Positions 11,216-22,101 are shown, counted from the first letter of the stretch. The stretch is DNA of 64,000 bases from Gracilaria gracilis (GCA_030374805.1 JARGSG010000026.1:372001-436000); one strand, 5' to 3'. A program made the numbers and translations. The notes: generated by a model from the sequence alone, not told the origin.

Positions 11216-14200
11216 AACCATCCGATTTCGGAGCCAGTACCACTGGTGATGCCCACGGCGAATGTGCCGGTTTTATAACTCCTGCACGGAGCATCTTGTC
11301 CACCTGAATTTGCTCTTCTTCTCTGGCCTTGGGCCCTGCCCTGTACGGATGTTGGGCTACTGGCCGAGAGTTCGGAAGGAGATCAATCCGGTGTTCCGTG
11401 GTATTTATCTCTCCGAGAGAACCATCCTACATTGTGGTGAATTCACGAAGCATATCGCCCAGTCGTTTGCGGTGTGTCTCCGGAACATGTCTGAGGTCGA
11501 GTTCTTCCAATTCCTTCACTGGGTCCAATTGGTCGTAACTCGTCGGAACGCGTGTCTTCTCTGTCTTCACAGGTTGCTGACCCGAGAGACTCGGTGACGG
11601 AGACGAATGAGATTCAGACTCCTGCCCCTCCTTAGAGTAAACGATTCCGAGCACATCGGCAGCAGTCATCTTCGTCAGTACCAACGCAGTTGGATGCGTC
11701 ATGACCGAGCCAATCACTTGGGTTTTCACCAGATACTGGGTTGTTTTGCCTAGATTGGCTATTGACACGTAAAACGGATTATCCGGTTCCACCTGGACCA
11801 CTCCATTAGCAATGGCAAGAGAGTATTTATCATACAACGACGGCAATGGCTGGACGATTCGTAAACCGTGTTAACGGGAATTCACCTGTACCCAGACTTG
11901 AGACTCTGAAGGGACGCGTGTCGCGGAGGCAACACTAAGCTTCGTAGATTCCCGAGAACTAGGTGGTGCTTCCTGCGCCGCAGGTAGAAGTACATGCTTC
12001 TTGGAGGCATGCCTCAAAGGACGACGAACAATCGGCACGGACGAACCATCTTCCATTTCAACACGCCTCTGGCGGGGCCTAATTGCATCGACAAAGCGGT
12101 CGCAAAAGTCACAACCCAAAATGACTGGGGCGGCCAGGGACCGACAGACGACAAAGTCGAGCTTCACCACGCATGAGCCCAAGCGGATTACCAACTCGAT
12201 GTATCCTACCGTTGACAACGGGTTGTTATTCGCATAAGCGACGTCCGGAATGTCGCCACGGCGAATGTGTGACCGCAAGGCGGGTGGCAATGCTGTCCCA
12301 ACAATGAAGTTTGGACCTGCGCCTGTATCTAATACAGTGAGATAACGCACCATAAACTGGGGTGAAAGGCCGAGGTCGGCATAGACCTTGTAATTGCGTT
12401 TGGCCATCATCATAACTCTATCCGGGAACCGGTTATTTCTTACCCGTATCCACGGTCGACGAAGAACACCAAGGTGTTCTGAGTTCACGTCTTCGACGGC
12501 CTGTTTCCTCGAGAGGATTCGGACCTAAGAGCGAGGCAGGGACGCCTCGGGCGCCTTCAGCCTCAACTCTGAGGGCGCCTCTCCAAGAGAGGAGACTCCC
12601 GCAATTAGTTTTTCTGAGCAGATTCCGCCTGAGGCGTGTGCTCAGTGTTCTGAACCATTGATATCTGGGCACCAGCGGCAGAAGCGTCCGCGGTAGCGGT
12701 TGAATTTCCTTCGAGAGGGGTACGGGGGTGAGAGGTCACCATGTTCTGGGCAATGGAAGCCGCAATTGTGCGTGGAATATCCATCTTCGCGCGGATGTAC
12801 GATGCCATCGGAACAGAAGCCTTCTCTTCAAGGGAGAGGGCTTCGTAGTTGGCAATGACTTGTGCCCATACACGCATGGTTAAAACGCACTGCGGAGAAG
12901 TATGCCCTCGCGTAGAGCAGAGGTGACAGATCAATCCAACAATGGCATTGACGTTCCGAGTATTCGAGAATCGCACCGCTGGGCGGGAAGCTTGCCAGCC
13001 AGGCCATGAAGCCCGGGTTCCACCGTTCTCATATGAAAGTCGAGGCGGTCGAACTCGGTTCGAATCTCCATACAGCAGTGTATCGTCCGGAGCCGTTTGA
13101 AACGAGGCATCCGTAGTTGAGGGAAGCTCCGTTGTCGGGATTGAAAGCACGTCGCTACGGGCAAAGTGCACCTGATCATACTCCTTATTGGAGTGTTCCT
13201 CAGCCAGCATTGACGCCGACGGGGTTCCCGATTCCAACCTCAACGCTTTAGCGGACTTCAACCGGGTACCCGGGACTCGTGCGCGTAGCGCGTCGCCTTC
13301 GGCGCGTGCATACTGCACCAGTTCCAAGTACGTAAGCTTACGGTTCTCTTCACGGCGATGGGCCACTAGGGTCCGTATAGCCGGGACTAGTCCATCAACG
13401 AATATGGTACAACGCTCTTGAGCGGAATAAACATTGCCACATCGGTGGAAGGCCTTATTCAGGCGCACCGAGTAATCGGTTTCCGTTTCGCCAGGGCGTT
13501 GTTTGGTGTCTCTCTGAAGGGGGATAGCCGACTGGATGGCGGTATTTGTGGCATAGGACCTTAGTAGATACTGAACTGCTTCAGGCCAGCAAGTAACCCC
13601 TCCTTCAAAGGCGCGCGATGAACCTCTTACAGAGATGTACTGATCTTCCGCAAGTCCGCGTAGAAAATAGGGCAGCGCGACAAACGCCTGTCCTTCATTC
13701 ATCCCCAGGATGTCGGCTTCCGCTACAAAGCGTGATAGGAAATCCAACACCAAGATGGGATCATCGCCTGTAAACAGTTGATTACGGAGCAACAGCGGCA
13801 TACGTTTGATACAGTCTTTGACCTTTCCCGTCCCACGGGGAGTTCTATCCAATGAGGAGTACTCCAAACGGTAATACCGGTATGACAACAGCTTCTTGTA
13901 GAGCAGATTGGTACGCTTCAACTCTTTTAATCCAGAGTGCTTCCTTCCCTTCGAGCGGGCGCGTATCACACCTTGGGTGGCGGATGACCGCTTTGAGCGT
14001 GACGAACGCTCACGAGGGGCTCCTTCTACCGACGAGTCGGACGAATCGTACCCGGTTGACCGGGTGGAAGAAAGAGAAGATGCTGATGAGTCAGAGTCGT
14101 GGTTCTTCCGCTCCTTGCGTACTTTGGGTCCACTGAACTTCGTGTCACGATGTGAAACAGCAACCGGCTCAGCCGTGCGATTGGCTCCAACCAGGACGGT

Positions 14201-15520
14201 TTGTTCCACCGTTTCTAGACGGGCGCGGAGGCGAGTAAACTTCTCAGCCACGTCCTCCACGAAATTAGCGGGATCTCCGAAAGCTTCCAAGAGGGAGTTG
14301 AAATCACCATGCAATACGCGGAGATCCTCAGAAAAGTCCTGCAAAGCAGTGTCATCCACCTTCTTTCGAAGTAGCGACAACTCCTTAGCAAGGGTAGCAT
14401 GGGCAGCCCGCGTGGAGCGGAGCTGCTCTTACACAGTTAAGTGGGGGGTGTCATTGACAGTAGCCCTCAGAGGTGCCTCCGGAGTGGGAGCTACGGAAGG
14501 GACCGTACCTCCTACGACAGGGGCGGGACCAGCAACGGCAGGAGCCGGTCCATCACCTCGATGAGGGTTGATCAACGACGTGGGCGGAAGTCGAGTAGTT
14601 GTCGGCACAGCTTCAGTAGCCGGCATCCCTTCGGTCCGGGACCATGAACGGGTGGGGATCCGTGACGGAAGTGGCGGATCCGATCTTCCAGTCTGACTGC
14701 GTGTCTTCGGACGATCTGACAGCGTCATGACCAGAACAACCGTACAACGGGATAATCGACAGCCAATTGGCTGGGACTTCCAGTGAACTTCCAAATGAAG
14801 ACAAGGGCAAAAAGACTAACCCGGCCACAAGTGAATTCACGAGTGAATCTTCCGACAAAAACTAATCGTTTCTAAGTCGGGAGACCACTTGTGAAGCAAC
14901 GCCTTTGGCGGGAAAAGCGCAGGCTCACGAAGACGTTCGGAATCTTCCCCTCGACAGGGCAGCACAGCGAACGGAGCACTCCGAGAATGACACAGCTAAG
15001 CCGGGTGCAAATCCGAGATGAAACCACCACGACAAGCGTCGGAGCGTGAGGCTGATTAGTAGTCGGTAGAGATCCACGTGTTCACAGGGTCACGAAATGA
15101 GTCCTCGAAAGAGAGTAGCACGGCAACCCCAAGGTGTCGGAAACGGGCCACTGAGAACAGGGCAAAAAGGCAAACCCAGAAAAGAAAGAAAGCAAAACAC
15201 CCGAGTGGGGAAAACAGAGAGAGAATAAAGCAAACCCAATAAAGGGGCGAGTATACGACAATAGGTCGGAACGAGACACACAAATAGTGGTTATACTCTG
15301 AGCGTCACAAGGGTGGGTAACTATACGTGAACAACGCAGTCGTCACTCCACTTGGTGGTGAACAATCCGGGAAGGCGAGATAGTTAGAGGCAGAAGCCCT
15401 TGCTTGGCAAGGGGCAGTTTACTTCGGGGAGCGGTGCTCAACCCTCTAAATACTGAGCTCGGCGCACCACTGACAGTGGGTGCGTCGGGCAAAATAATCT
15501 ATAGAATATCTAAGTAAATA
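11216..15520 (-). mobile_element. Ty3/gypsy-type fossil B, 5' portion (leader, Gag, protease, start of pol)
   Basis: The minus strand carries a long Gag-like frame at 14380-12605 with a CCHC zinc knuckle (CHLCSTRGHTSPQC near 12900) and a retropepsin-type protease with the VLDTGAG motif near 12320 in the frame 12488-11871. The start of a pol region follows, similar to fossil A, and stops near 11216 where sequence of fossil A begins. No reverse transcriptase core, RNase H or integrase belongs to this copy. Upstream DNA (about 14430-15520) probably holds the leader and possibly an LTR, but I could not define LTR ends. The copy is truncated and broken, yet less decayed in Gag than A, so it is probably the younger. 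Confidence 0.82.
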
Positions 15521-16024
15521 CAGCAATGCTGGGTGCACTGCCTCTGCCATATCCGTGCTACACGTGTGCTATTCACACAAGCTCAGCGTCTTCTCGAGCC
15601 GTGCAATCCACGTGTACATGTGTGGAAAATATCTCAGCGAGGCGACACGCTAATAGCTATGTACCTCATATATATCTACTAACGCACGATGCGGAAATTA
15701 ACGAAGTACCTCAAATCGCCTCCAAGGAGTGTTGTCTTTCACGCTCTGTGTACATGTTTGCCCTTGCTGTCTCTGGATTATTCCCCGCTCTCACGAGTCT
15801 GTGCTCCGCAGTGCGGCTCATTTTGCTACCTTCTATCTCCCTCTTTCTTGGTACGGGGCACACCACATCCAGTGGATTCCATTCTATTGGCACCCCGATC
15901 GCCACTCACAACCTTCGTCTGTAAGTCAGGAAGAGGCCTCCCGGAATTTCGCTAGGCACGTGTCGGCCTCATCGAAGGGTTTTGTTACTGCTCTGCCCCA
16001 ATAAGGAACAAGGCTGAACAACTT
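15521..16024. other. No gene recognised between fossil B and a pogo-like remnant
   Basis: Several short frames cross this stretch but none has a recognisable domain. The sequence is of mixed composition without obvious tandem repeats and is probably degraded transposon flank. Confidence 0.4.
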
Positions 16025-17070
16025 GTGTGCGTAGCCGCTGGCGCGGTTTGTGTTCTTTCTTTTCGTTCCCGGCTTTGCCCCACAATAAAAGAGCACGTTA
16101 TGTCGCGTTGGATACAGAAATTCATGGAACGGAATGAAATTGCAAGGACATACCAATGCGGAAAACTAATGGTTTCACCGTCTAAACCGGAGAAAATAGA
16201 ACGGGAAGTGGTTTTTAATCTTGACCAGCTTGCGCGTGATTTTTGTTGAAATAGTTTGCGAGAGAAAGACGTTTATAATGCCGATGGGACCCACTTTTGT
16301 ATCAATATGGAAAACCATAAGACTTTGGCACTGGTCAGTGAATCGAGTGTAAGATATGCAGATGTAGTCTCTGGGGACAACGGTATTACAATGATGTTTT
16401 TGATAGAGGGTGGGCCAGTGGCTCGTCTAGAAACTCCGATGCTCATATTTAAGAATGTAGACAGAAACTACCTGATCCGAGGTCATCTGTACGACGTCCT
16501 GGGTGTTGTTCACAGGACAGGACCAAAGGCGTGGTTGGAAAAAGGTGTTTTTCTCAATTGGCTGCGAGAAAAGCGCGTGTTTGCACCTCTACCAAATGAA
16601 CGGAAACGTGTCTTTTATCTTGACAATTTGAACACACATAGCATAACGGAAAAGGTGATACAGGTATTAAGTGAGATCAATACCAAGATTTGCTTCTTTT
16701 CCTGCAATGCAACCTATTTAGTCCAACCGGCAGACTTTTTTGTAATTCAGAAGGTGAAGACTTACTGGAGAAAGGAATAGGACGAGCACAAGATGAGGCT
16801 GCTAAACAGTGATATGTGGTCGGATGGAAGTAGGGCTTTGAGAAAGCTAACCAATCCGGGGAAGCGGTTTTTTCTTAAGCTTGGAGCTCAATCTGTGCGT
16901 ACTGTCAGTGCTCAATGAGATGGCGAGAGAGTTTCGTACTCTCGAAAGGCCATGATCCGCTGCGGGATGGCTTTAAATCTAAATGGACAGTGGGAGGAAC
17001 TTCAGTTGTTCCCAGAGCTGCAGGAAATCACATCAAAGTACAGACAAAACTTCGAGGGACAGGTTGTTGG
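16025..17070 (+). pseudogene. Pogo-like (DDE_1 superfamily) transposase remnant
   Basis: Two frames (16025-16249 and 16256-16780) and a further coding-like stretch to about 17068 resemble the DDE domain of pogo/Jerky-type transposases. The first acidic motif is VYNADGTHF (about 16275), the second is RVFYLDNLNTH (about 16610), and NATYLVQPADFFVIQKVK (about 16710) holds the third. A tail with CGMALNLNGQWEE near 16965 looks like the usual C-terminal part. Stops interrupt the frame and the N-terminal helix-turn-helix is not visible. No terminal repeats were found. It is not closely similar to the intact pogo-like element at 17764. Confidence 0.6.
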
Positions 17071-17120
17071 TACTAGTGGTGGGAATTGTTCAGCACCCAC
17101 ACTGTAGCGGTGACTCTCTT

Positions 17121-17244
17121 TTAGTGTGGACCACACTAATAAACCCCTAACAGAATTAGTGTGGGTACCGAATTGGTGTGGCCCACACCAATTTCTGTGA
17201 GGTGCTTCCAAATCACCCCTTCATAATTAGTGTGGGCCACACTA
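17121..17244. promoter_or_regulatory. Cluster of three perfect palindromes just upstream of the panD-like gene
   Basis: Three odd-length palindromes share the arm TAGTGTGG/CCACACTA or its variant: TTAGTGTGGACCACACTAA at 17121-17139, a 23 nt one at 17171-17193 with arms AATTGGTGTGG, and TAGTGTGGGCCACACTA at 17228-17244. A half copy, TTAGTGTGGG, lies at 17155-17164. Spacing between centres is about 50 nt. They could be dimeric protein-binding sites of the panD promoter or relics of a small inverted-repeat transposon. Confidence 0.6.
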
Positions 17245-17667
17245 CTCACAGTGTTTACCTGTAGTCTTGCCAGCAGTAACGCTGATGTGGTTCGGCGAAG
17301 CGGACCGTTCAAGACCTGGGTGGCAAACAAGCTTCACAACATTGCCGTCACGCACAAGAGTGTATACTATCACGGAAGCATCAGCATCTGTAGGAAGTTG
17401 CTCGAGGTGGTGGGCATTCAGCCATACCAAGCTGTGTACGTCTGCAATGGCAGGAACGGTATGCGCTGGCTTACGTATGTGATTCCGGACGACGCTGATG
17501 AAGGAAGCCTCAAACTGAACGGTGCCGGTGCCAGAAACGGTGAGATTGGGGACGAATGTGTTATTTACACATTGGATCAGAGCGAGCAGTTTGTGCCATG
17601 TAAGGTAGTCTGTTGCGATCCTCGCAATAACAATAAGCCGACTGACGTTTTCTACTACGAGCACTAG
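17230..17667 (+). CDS. panD: Aspartate 1-decarboxylase, bacterial PanD type
   Basis: PanD decarboxylates L-aspartate to beta-alanine for pantothenate and CoA synthesis and uses a pyruvoyl group made by self-cleavage. Counting from codon 17230, the frame has the conserved KLH (Lys34), the cleavage site YHGS (Gly49-Ser50), NGMRWLTY with the Arg and Tyr of the active site, and the NGAGAR loop. All key residues are present and the core has normal length (about 90 residues) plus a 35-residue C-terminal tail. There is no in-frame ATG before the core: the frame opens after a stop at 17224, so the true start must lie in an upstream exon (acceptor-like CTGTAG at 17267-17272 or TTGCCAG at 17274-17280) or be non-ATG. 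The gene sits between two pogo-like elements. PanD is typical of bacteria; transfer is inferred. Confidence 0.82.
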   Translation: MWATLLTVFTCSLASSNADVVRRSGPFKTWVANKLHNIAVTHKSVYYHGSISICRKLLEVVGIQPYQAVYVCNGRNGMRWLTYVIPDDADEGSLKLNGAGARNGEIGDECVIYTLDQSEQFVPCKVVCCDPRNNNKPTDVFYYEH

Positions 17668-17701
17668 GCACAAGTAGGCCGCCACAAGTAGGCCGCCGCG
17701 A

Positions 17702-17720
17702 GCTCAGCTCAAAGCTGAGC
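17702..17720. repeat. Perfect hairpin downstream of the panD-like gene
   Basis: GCTCAGCT and AGCTGAGC form an 8 bp stem with a CAA loop, 34 nt after the panD-like stop codon. Just before it, a 14 nt unit CACAAGTAGGCCGC is repeated twice in tandem (about 17669-17697). It resembles a bacterial hairpin terminator in shape but lacks a T run, so I make no functional claim. Confidence 0.5.
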
Positions 17721-17763
17721 AATTCCACACACGAGGAAGATGCTGCAAATTCTACCTTCGGTA

Positions 17764-17792
17764 CTGAGGGGTGCCCTGTTCATTGAACAGGT
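17764..17792 (+). repeat. Left terminal inverted repeat of the pogo-like element
   Basis: The first 14 nt match the right end at 13 positions, and the match continues imperfectly for another 14. The repeat contains an internal palindrome, CTGTTCATTGAACAG (17776-17790), and GGTGCCCT occurs again directly after it. Confidence 0.9.
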
Positions 17793-18475
17793 GCCCTCAC
17801 ATTGAAACAATCGAGAATTCTCCATTTCTAGGTAATCTTTGAAAAACTCGTAAGTTTTCGGTCTTTTTATAGTACAACTTCTGCCGAAGATACAACAGCT
17901 TCACCTCCAACATACAAATTCCTAACCTCGGTACACACGTTATTGAGTTCACCACAACCAGAGTAGATTCCCTAGCGCTAACAACCGCCACCACTCGAAG
18001 CGAAACAGCGCTGCAGGCGCAATTTTCACCGGCCAGTCTTCAGGTGTAGTGTCCTTCTCTTTCCAAAACCATGACGGAGATTCAAATCTCACCGCTTCCT
18101 TGTTACACAAACACATTGTTTGTCATGGTGAAACCCACGCCCATGCCCTATGCTTGAAAAGAACCATCCACCTCCACGCCGCACCAGCCAGTAGCCATAA
18201 AACCTCACCATCTCCTCGCACAACAAAATCTCTCACACTCAATTGATATCTATTCACTAGTAATGTGAAACTCAGTACAGTTTGTGCACAAATTCAGAGC
18301 CATGACGACCCGTTCCTGCACTACAAGACACCACAGCATAAACAGAACCGCTTAGCCGGTCGACCTCACGCATAAAAGGCCACCCTTCCGGTCTTCCGCA
18401 CCAACTTCGAGACAAGGAGAACAACATTAACCACCAACAGCACCACTCCAGCCAACACAACCTGCCCCCTTAACG

Positions 18476-20218
18476 ATGCGTCGAATTCCTGCCTCGGCGG
18501 GTAATATCGTGCTAGACCCCCAAGCCCGCCAACGCTTCCTGGACCCCGACAGGCGATACCGACGCGGAAAGAAACTCGTTCGACGGGGAATGTCATTTCG
18601 AAAAGCGGCCGATCGCGTCGGAGTACCTGCCAGTACGTTATGGTACAGGTTCAATCACGAAGACAAGACGAAACCAGCAGTCACATTTGGCAGATCACTG
18701 ACGCTACTAGAGGAGAACCAAATCTGTACCGTGTTGAAGCGCTATGCGTTCTGGGGAAAACCACTCAATCGCGACGATCTGAAAGACGCAGTCCAAATGT
18801 TAGTAGAAGAGCTTCCCGCATGGAGACGTAGTCGCATTCGCTTTCGCAACTCAAGACCTGGTGACAAGTTTTGTCGAGCCTTCGAGAAAAGGCATTCGGA
18901 CAAAATAACGTACTGTGCAGTTCAAAAGCAGGATGCCGTTCGATACCGCGCCACCAACGGAGAATGTCTTACAACACATTTTGCCCGTTTGGAACACATC
19001 ATCCAAGAAAATACTATTGACGCAAAGCGTATTGTGAATGTAGACGAGACGGGCCTGTCAGCTTGGAACGAAAGAAACGCTTCAAAGAAAAAATCATACG
19101 CTCTCCGAGGTCAGAAGCTCCTTGTCCCTGATGCAGCATTCAAAAACGTTAGCCGCATAAGTCTTTTAGCATGCGTACATGGTAATGGCGATTGCGGGAG
19201 GCCGCTTTTCGTGTTCCAGTGCAGTAGAATCCGTTATCGAAGATACACACAGACCGAAACCGGGGAAGAACATTGCCAGTGCATATCAGAGTTATTGCCA
19301 AGGCATTCCTTGATTCACACAAAAACAGATGTAGCGTCTGTGGATTCTTGGAACTTCCTGGATTGGTCCAACTACTTCATCAACGATACAGCAGACCTTC
19401 GTGCCAATGGGCGTAAGATCCTTCTTATTTACGACGGCTATCGATCACATCTCTCGATTCGGGTGCTGGAAAACTTCAGGATGAATGGCATCATTGGTTA
19501 TTCTCTCCCATCTCACACCAGCGGCACCACGCAACCACTGGATGTGACAGTGTTCCCGCCATTCAAGAACAGATTCCGGAACCTGGTGCAGAGAGTAGCA
19601 AAGGGTGTCGGAGTAGACAGGCTGTTAGATGAGTTTGACGTGTGTAAGGTCATGACTGCTGCGTATGAAGAAACTTTCACAGGTGAGAACATCAGGGCTG
19701 GCTTCCGCGCGACAGGAATCTGTCCATTGGATGAGTACCGTTTGTTCGCACAAGCTCGTCCCTACAGCGCTTCTGATCCTACACGGGTGGCATCTGTTGA
19801 GGATATGATAGATATGTTAGACGAACGCCGTCGCGCAAGCAGCTTGGAGATACTTGGAGAGGCAACACTTACGAAATCTGGCTTTCTAGATACCTCCCTA
19901 GGAGCTGTGGTGACGAGTCAAAGAGCCATTGAACTGCTGAAGCAGCAAGAGCGACGACGAAAGGAAGAGCGTGAAAAGCGTAGATTGAAAGAGGTGAACA
20001 CACAAGCGAAAGAGGCTCAAATGCGTATCAAGAAGCGTGAAGAACGCAAACAATTTGGAGAAAGGCGTGCGGCATACCGCGCTGAACGCTACGAGGAACC
20101 GGTGGTGTTGGTTCGTTCGTTGAGAGAAAGAGCGGCGATTGCAAAAGCCAAGTTTGCCAGCGCTCACATGGAGCGCGTAGCGAGGTTACGCTTGCAGGGG
20201 TTTGCATTGGAGGACTGA
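18476..20218 (+). CDS. Pogo-like transposase, intact
   Basis: The 580-residue product catalyses cut-and-paste transposition at TA sites. Residues about 30-60 form a pipsqueak-type helix-turn-helix (FRKAADRVGVPASTL) and about 70-150 a CENP-B-type second DNA-binding domain. The RNase H-fold DDE_1 domain follows, with VNVDETG (Asp190), LLIYDGYRSH (Asp320) and TTQPLDVTVF (Asp356). The last two acids are 35 residues apart, as in a DD35D pogo active site. The tail from about 465 is Lys/Arg/Glu-rich and predicted coiled coil. The frame starts at the ATG after CCCCTTAACG and has no stop or shift. It is unlike the two decayed pogo-type copies in this window, so it belongs to a different family. Confidence 0.92.
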   Translation: MRRIPASAGNIVLDPQARQRFLDPDRRYRRGKKLVRRGMSFRKAADRVGVPASTLWYRFNHEDKTKPAVTFGRSLTLLEENQICTVLKRYAFWGKPLNRDDLKDAVQMLVEELPAWRRSRIRFRNSRPGDKFCRAFEKRHSDKITYCAVQKQDAVRYRATNGECLTTHFARLEHIIQENTIDAKRIVNVDETGLSAWNERNASKKKSYALRGQKLLVPDAAFKNVSRISLLACVHGNGDCGRPLFVFQCSRIRYRRYTQTETGEEHCQCISELLPRHSLIHTKTDVASVDSWNFLDWSNYFINDTADLRANGRKILLIYDGYRSHLSIRVLENFRMNGIIGYSLPSHTSGTTQPLDVTVFPPFKNRFRNLVQRVAKGVGVDRLLDEFDVCKVMTAAYEETFTGENIRAGFRATGICPLDEYRLFAQARPYSASDPTRVASVEDMIDMLDERRRASSLEILGEATLTKSGFLDTSLGAVVTSQRAIELLKQQERRRKEEREKRRLKEVNTQAKEAQMRIKKREERKQFGERRAAYRAERYEEPVVLVRSLRERAAIAKAKFASAHMERVARLRLQGFALED

Positions 20219-20503
20219 GAGGACTTGAGAGGCATTGTAGACTGAATATTATTGGTTGCACTGAAAGATAAAGATTGATTTGAGTTCAAAACCGTTTAAC
20301 ACCAGGACAGTTTTTTACATTTTCGCGTCCAGCGTTCAACACTTGAGTTTTTGCTTGTGACATTATCCACCGTCGTTGTTCCAAGAAACTGCTTTGTGAA
20401 GTGTGTTACGAAGAGTGGGAGCCAGCTTTCTGCACATTATCAGAAGCTCTGGAGGCAAGGAAGTACCGTTTCGAACAGGGTCTTCGTAACTGTTCAACAT
20501 TTT

Positions 20504-20517
20504 AGGGCACCCCTCTG
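20504..20517 (-). repeat. Right terminal inverted repeat of the pogo-like element
   Basis: AGGGCACCCCTCTG is the inverted counterpart of 17764-17777 with one mismatch and is followed by TA at 20518. Confidence 0.9.
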
Positions 20518-20851
20518 TATCTCTGTGAATCCTCGTTGTGAGATTGGAGCGGGACACACCCTGAAATGCGCGACAACCACTGCGCTTGCGGTTGGCCGCA
20601 CGACGTGAACGCGCGCCATTGGTCCAAATGTTTGCAGTGTGCACGCCCATTGGGCAGAAAAGAACGCGCGTTGTACGCGGCACGTAAGCAAAGTGACAGT
20701 CAAGTCGTAAAGCGCTTTTGAGGCTGCACATCATCGCGTTGCTGACGTTGAGAATAGTGCAAGCCGAGTTGTTGCGAACTCTTTGTCCTGTGAAAAGAAA
20801 CCTACGCCTTCAGCTACATTCGTCGTCGTTATCGCTTGCTCCTTGGTTAGA

Positions 20852-21079
20852 ATGGCTCCTAACGCTGCTGCGATTGCTGGTCTTTCTGTCACCGCGATGG
20901 TGGCTGCTGTGACTGTCGCTCATCGACGTCGCCCGAAGAAGAAGAATGTGTCTGTCAAACGAGTCAACCTTTCTGCTACGCCTGACCGTCCGGCTCCGCC
21001 GATTCCTGCCACTCCACGGAGCGCCAGTCAGGAGACGCCGTTCGTCACGGGAAACATGATGCTTGCCATCAACCTATGA
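20852..21079 (+). CDS. Small putative membrane protein, unknown
   Basis: An ATG in a fair context (AGAATGGCT) opens 75 codons. The N-terminus has one hydrophobic helix (about residues 4-24, Ala/Val-rich), followed by an Arg/Lys cluster (HRRRPKKK) and a Ser/Pro-rich tail, the layout of a small single-pass protein. No family is recognised. It lies about 330 bp after the pogo-like element and converges on the seipin gene. The frame continues upstream without a stop to 20783, so a longer form is possible. Confidence 0.4.
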   Translation: MAPNAAAIAGLSVTAMVAAVTVAHRRRPKKKNVSVKRVNLSATPDRPAPPIPATPRSASQETPFVTGNMMLAINL

Positions 21080-21198
21080 TACGTGCCTGCGTCCATCTTT
21101 CTGCGTCGCAGCTTTAATATTGTTTTCTTCGCTTCGTTCCATGTCACCGTGTGCGTGTGAGTATGCTTTCGGCGCCCTGGTTGTTGTGCTCGTAGTCC

Positions 21199-22101
21199 TC
21201 AGTCTGTGTACGTTTGCGCTTGGATGCTACTTGTTGGTTGTCGTGAGCGTAATGATAATAATGCCGTTGTACCCCTTCGTTGAGTGTTGTTGAACTTTTC
21301 TCGAGTTGTATCTGTTGTTACACTTGTTTGTGATCCGATTGAACTCATTGCATGCATAACGTTTTCAGACCGCTTTCTTCGCCCAAACACCCTCAACACG
21401 CGCCAGAACGCTGTGTACAGCAACAACGTGATGGATAAGCAACAAAGCGCACAACCTAAAAGCACCACAGACAACCCAATCGTACCCATGATGATGAAGG
21501 GTATATGCGTGTAAAGGGCGCCAATGTATGACCTTCGTCTCACAAAGATATGAACAGTGGCGCTCGAGACGTGCAGCGGTGCGCTTAGTACGATGTTCAT
21601 CCGATGCAACCATCCAGATGAACCGCTAGGTGTATATTGTAGTATCGCTACGTTCACACTCTGATATTCATTCATGAAACCGAACACTATCGGAACCCAG
21701 AACACAATTGCTCGTAACGACCGCATCGTAGTAGAACGAAAGCGTAACGCAGCATTAGTTTTGGTGTGTGCCACGCACAAATCATCTGTAGAGTATAATG
21801 TTGTCGAAATGGTGAACACGGGATGGTTCAAATTGGTGGCGGATTCCGGCAGCATGAGTTGCAAGTACGCTTCTATGAATGACGCCGATCGTAGTGGAGC
21901 GTCTTGTAACGAGATGTTCGTTTCGAGCGTCGTGCCAGTTGTGCCGTAGAACGCCGTGTTGAAACTTTGGTATGGCCTCGTTTGAGTGACGTGCGTTACA
22001 AGTGAGAGGAACAGGGAGGTTAGGAATGAGAATGATATGATGAGAATGAGCACGATGGGAAGCGCCACCAATCCAATTTTGGACGACAGAGTGCGAGCCA
22101 T
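21199..22101 (-). CDS. Seipin-like lipid droplet assembly protein
   Basis: Seipin is an oligomeric ER membrane protein that organises lipid droplet formation at ER-droplet contacts. The 300-residue product has the family layout: a short N-terminus, a first transmembrane helix (about 10-35), a lumenal beta-sandwich, a second transmembrane helix (about 203-232) and a polar cytosolic tail. The lumenal part shows the seipin signatures SFIEAYLQLMLPES and LRFRSTTMRSLRAIVFWVP, the latter matching the LRFRS motif of plant and animal seipins, followed by the FGFMNEYQSVNV strand. The start is the first ATG of the frame, with MARTL just before the first helix. No intron is needed. Confidence 0.85.
   Translation of the reverse strand: MARTLSSKIGLVALPIVLILIISFSFLTSLFLSLVTHVTQTRPYQSFNTAFYGTTGTTLETNISLQDAPLRSASFIEAYLQLMLPESATNLNHPVFTISTTLYSTDDLCVAHTKTNAALRFRSTTMRSLRAIVFWVPIVFGFMNEYQSVNVAILQYTPSGSSGWLHRMNIVLSAPLHVSSATVHIFVRRRSYIGALYTHIPFIIMGTIGLSVVLLGCALCCLSITLLLYTAFWRVLRVFGRRKRSENVMHAMSSIGSQTSVTTDTTREKFNNTQRRGTTALLSLRSRQPTSSIQAQTYTD

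Larger units (their letters stand above)
17764..20517 (+). mobile_element. Structurally complete pogo-like transposon
   Basis: The ends are CTGAGGGGTGCCCT (17764-17777) and, inverted, CAGAGGGGTGCCCT (20504-20517). Both are flanked by TA (17762-17763 and 20518-20519), the target duplication of the Tc1/mariner/pogo superfamily. Similarity between the ends continues imperfectly to about 28 nt, through TTGAACAG. The 2754 bp element holds one uninterrupted transposase gene in the plus direction. Near-identical ends, intact TA pair and open reading frame suggest a recent insertion that may still be mobile. Confidence 0.92.

Noticed and set aside
13908-14564. 218-codon plus-strand frame within fossil B
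   Set aside because: Antisense to the Gag-like frame, without any domain.
14430-15520. Possible LTR upstream of fossil B
   Set aside because: No paired copy with matching TG...CA ends could be found in the window, so no LTR boundaries are called.
17702-17720. Hairpin as a bacterial rho-independent terminator of panD
   Set aside because: There is no T run after the stem and the setting is eukaryotic.
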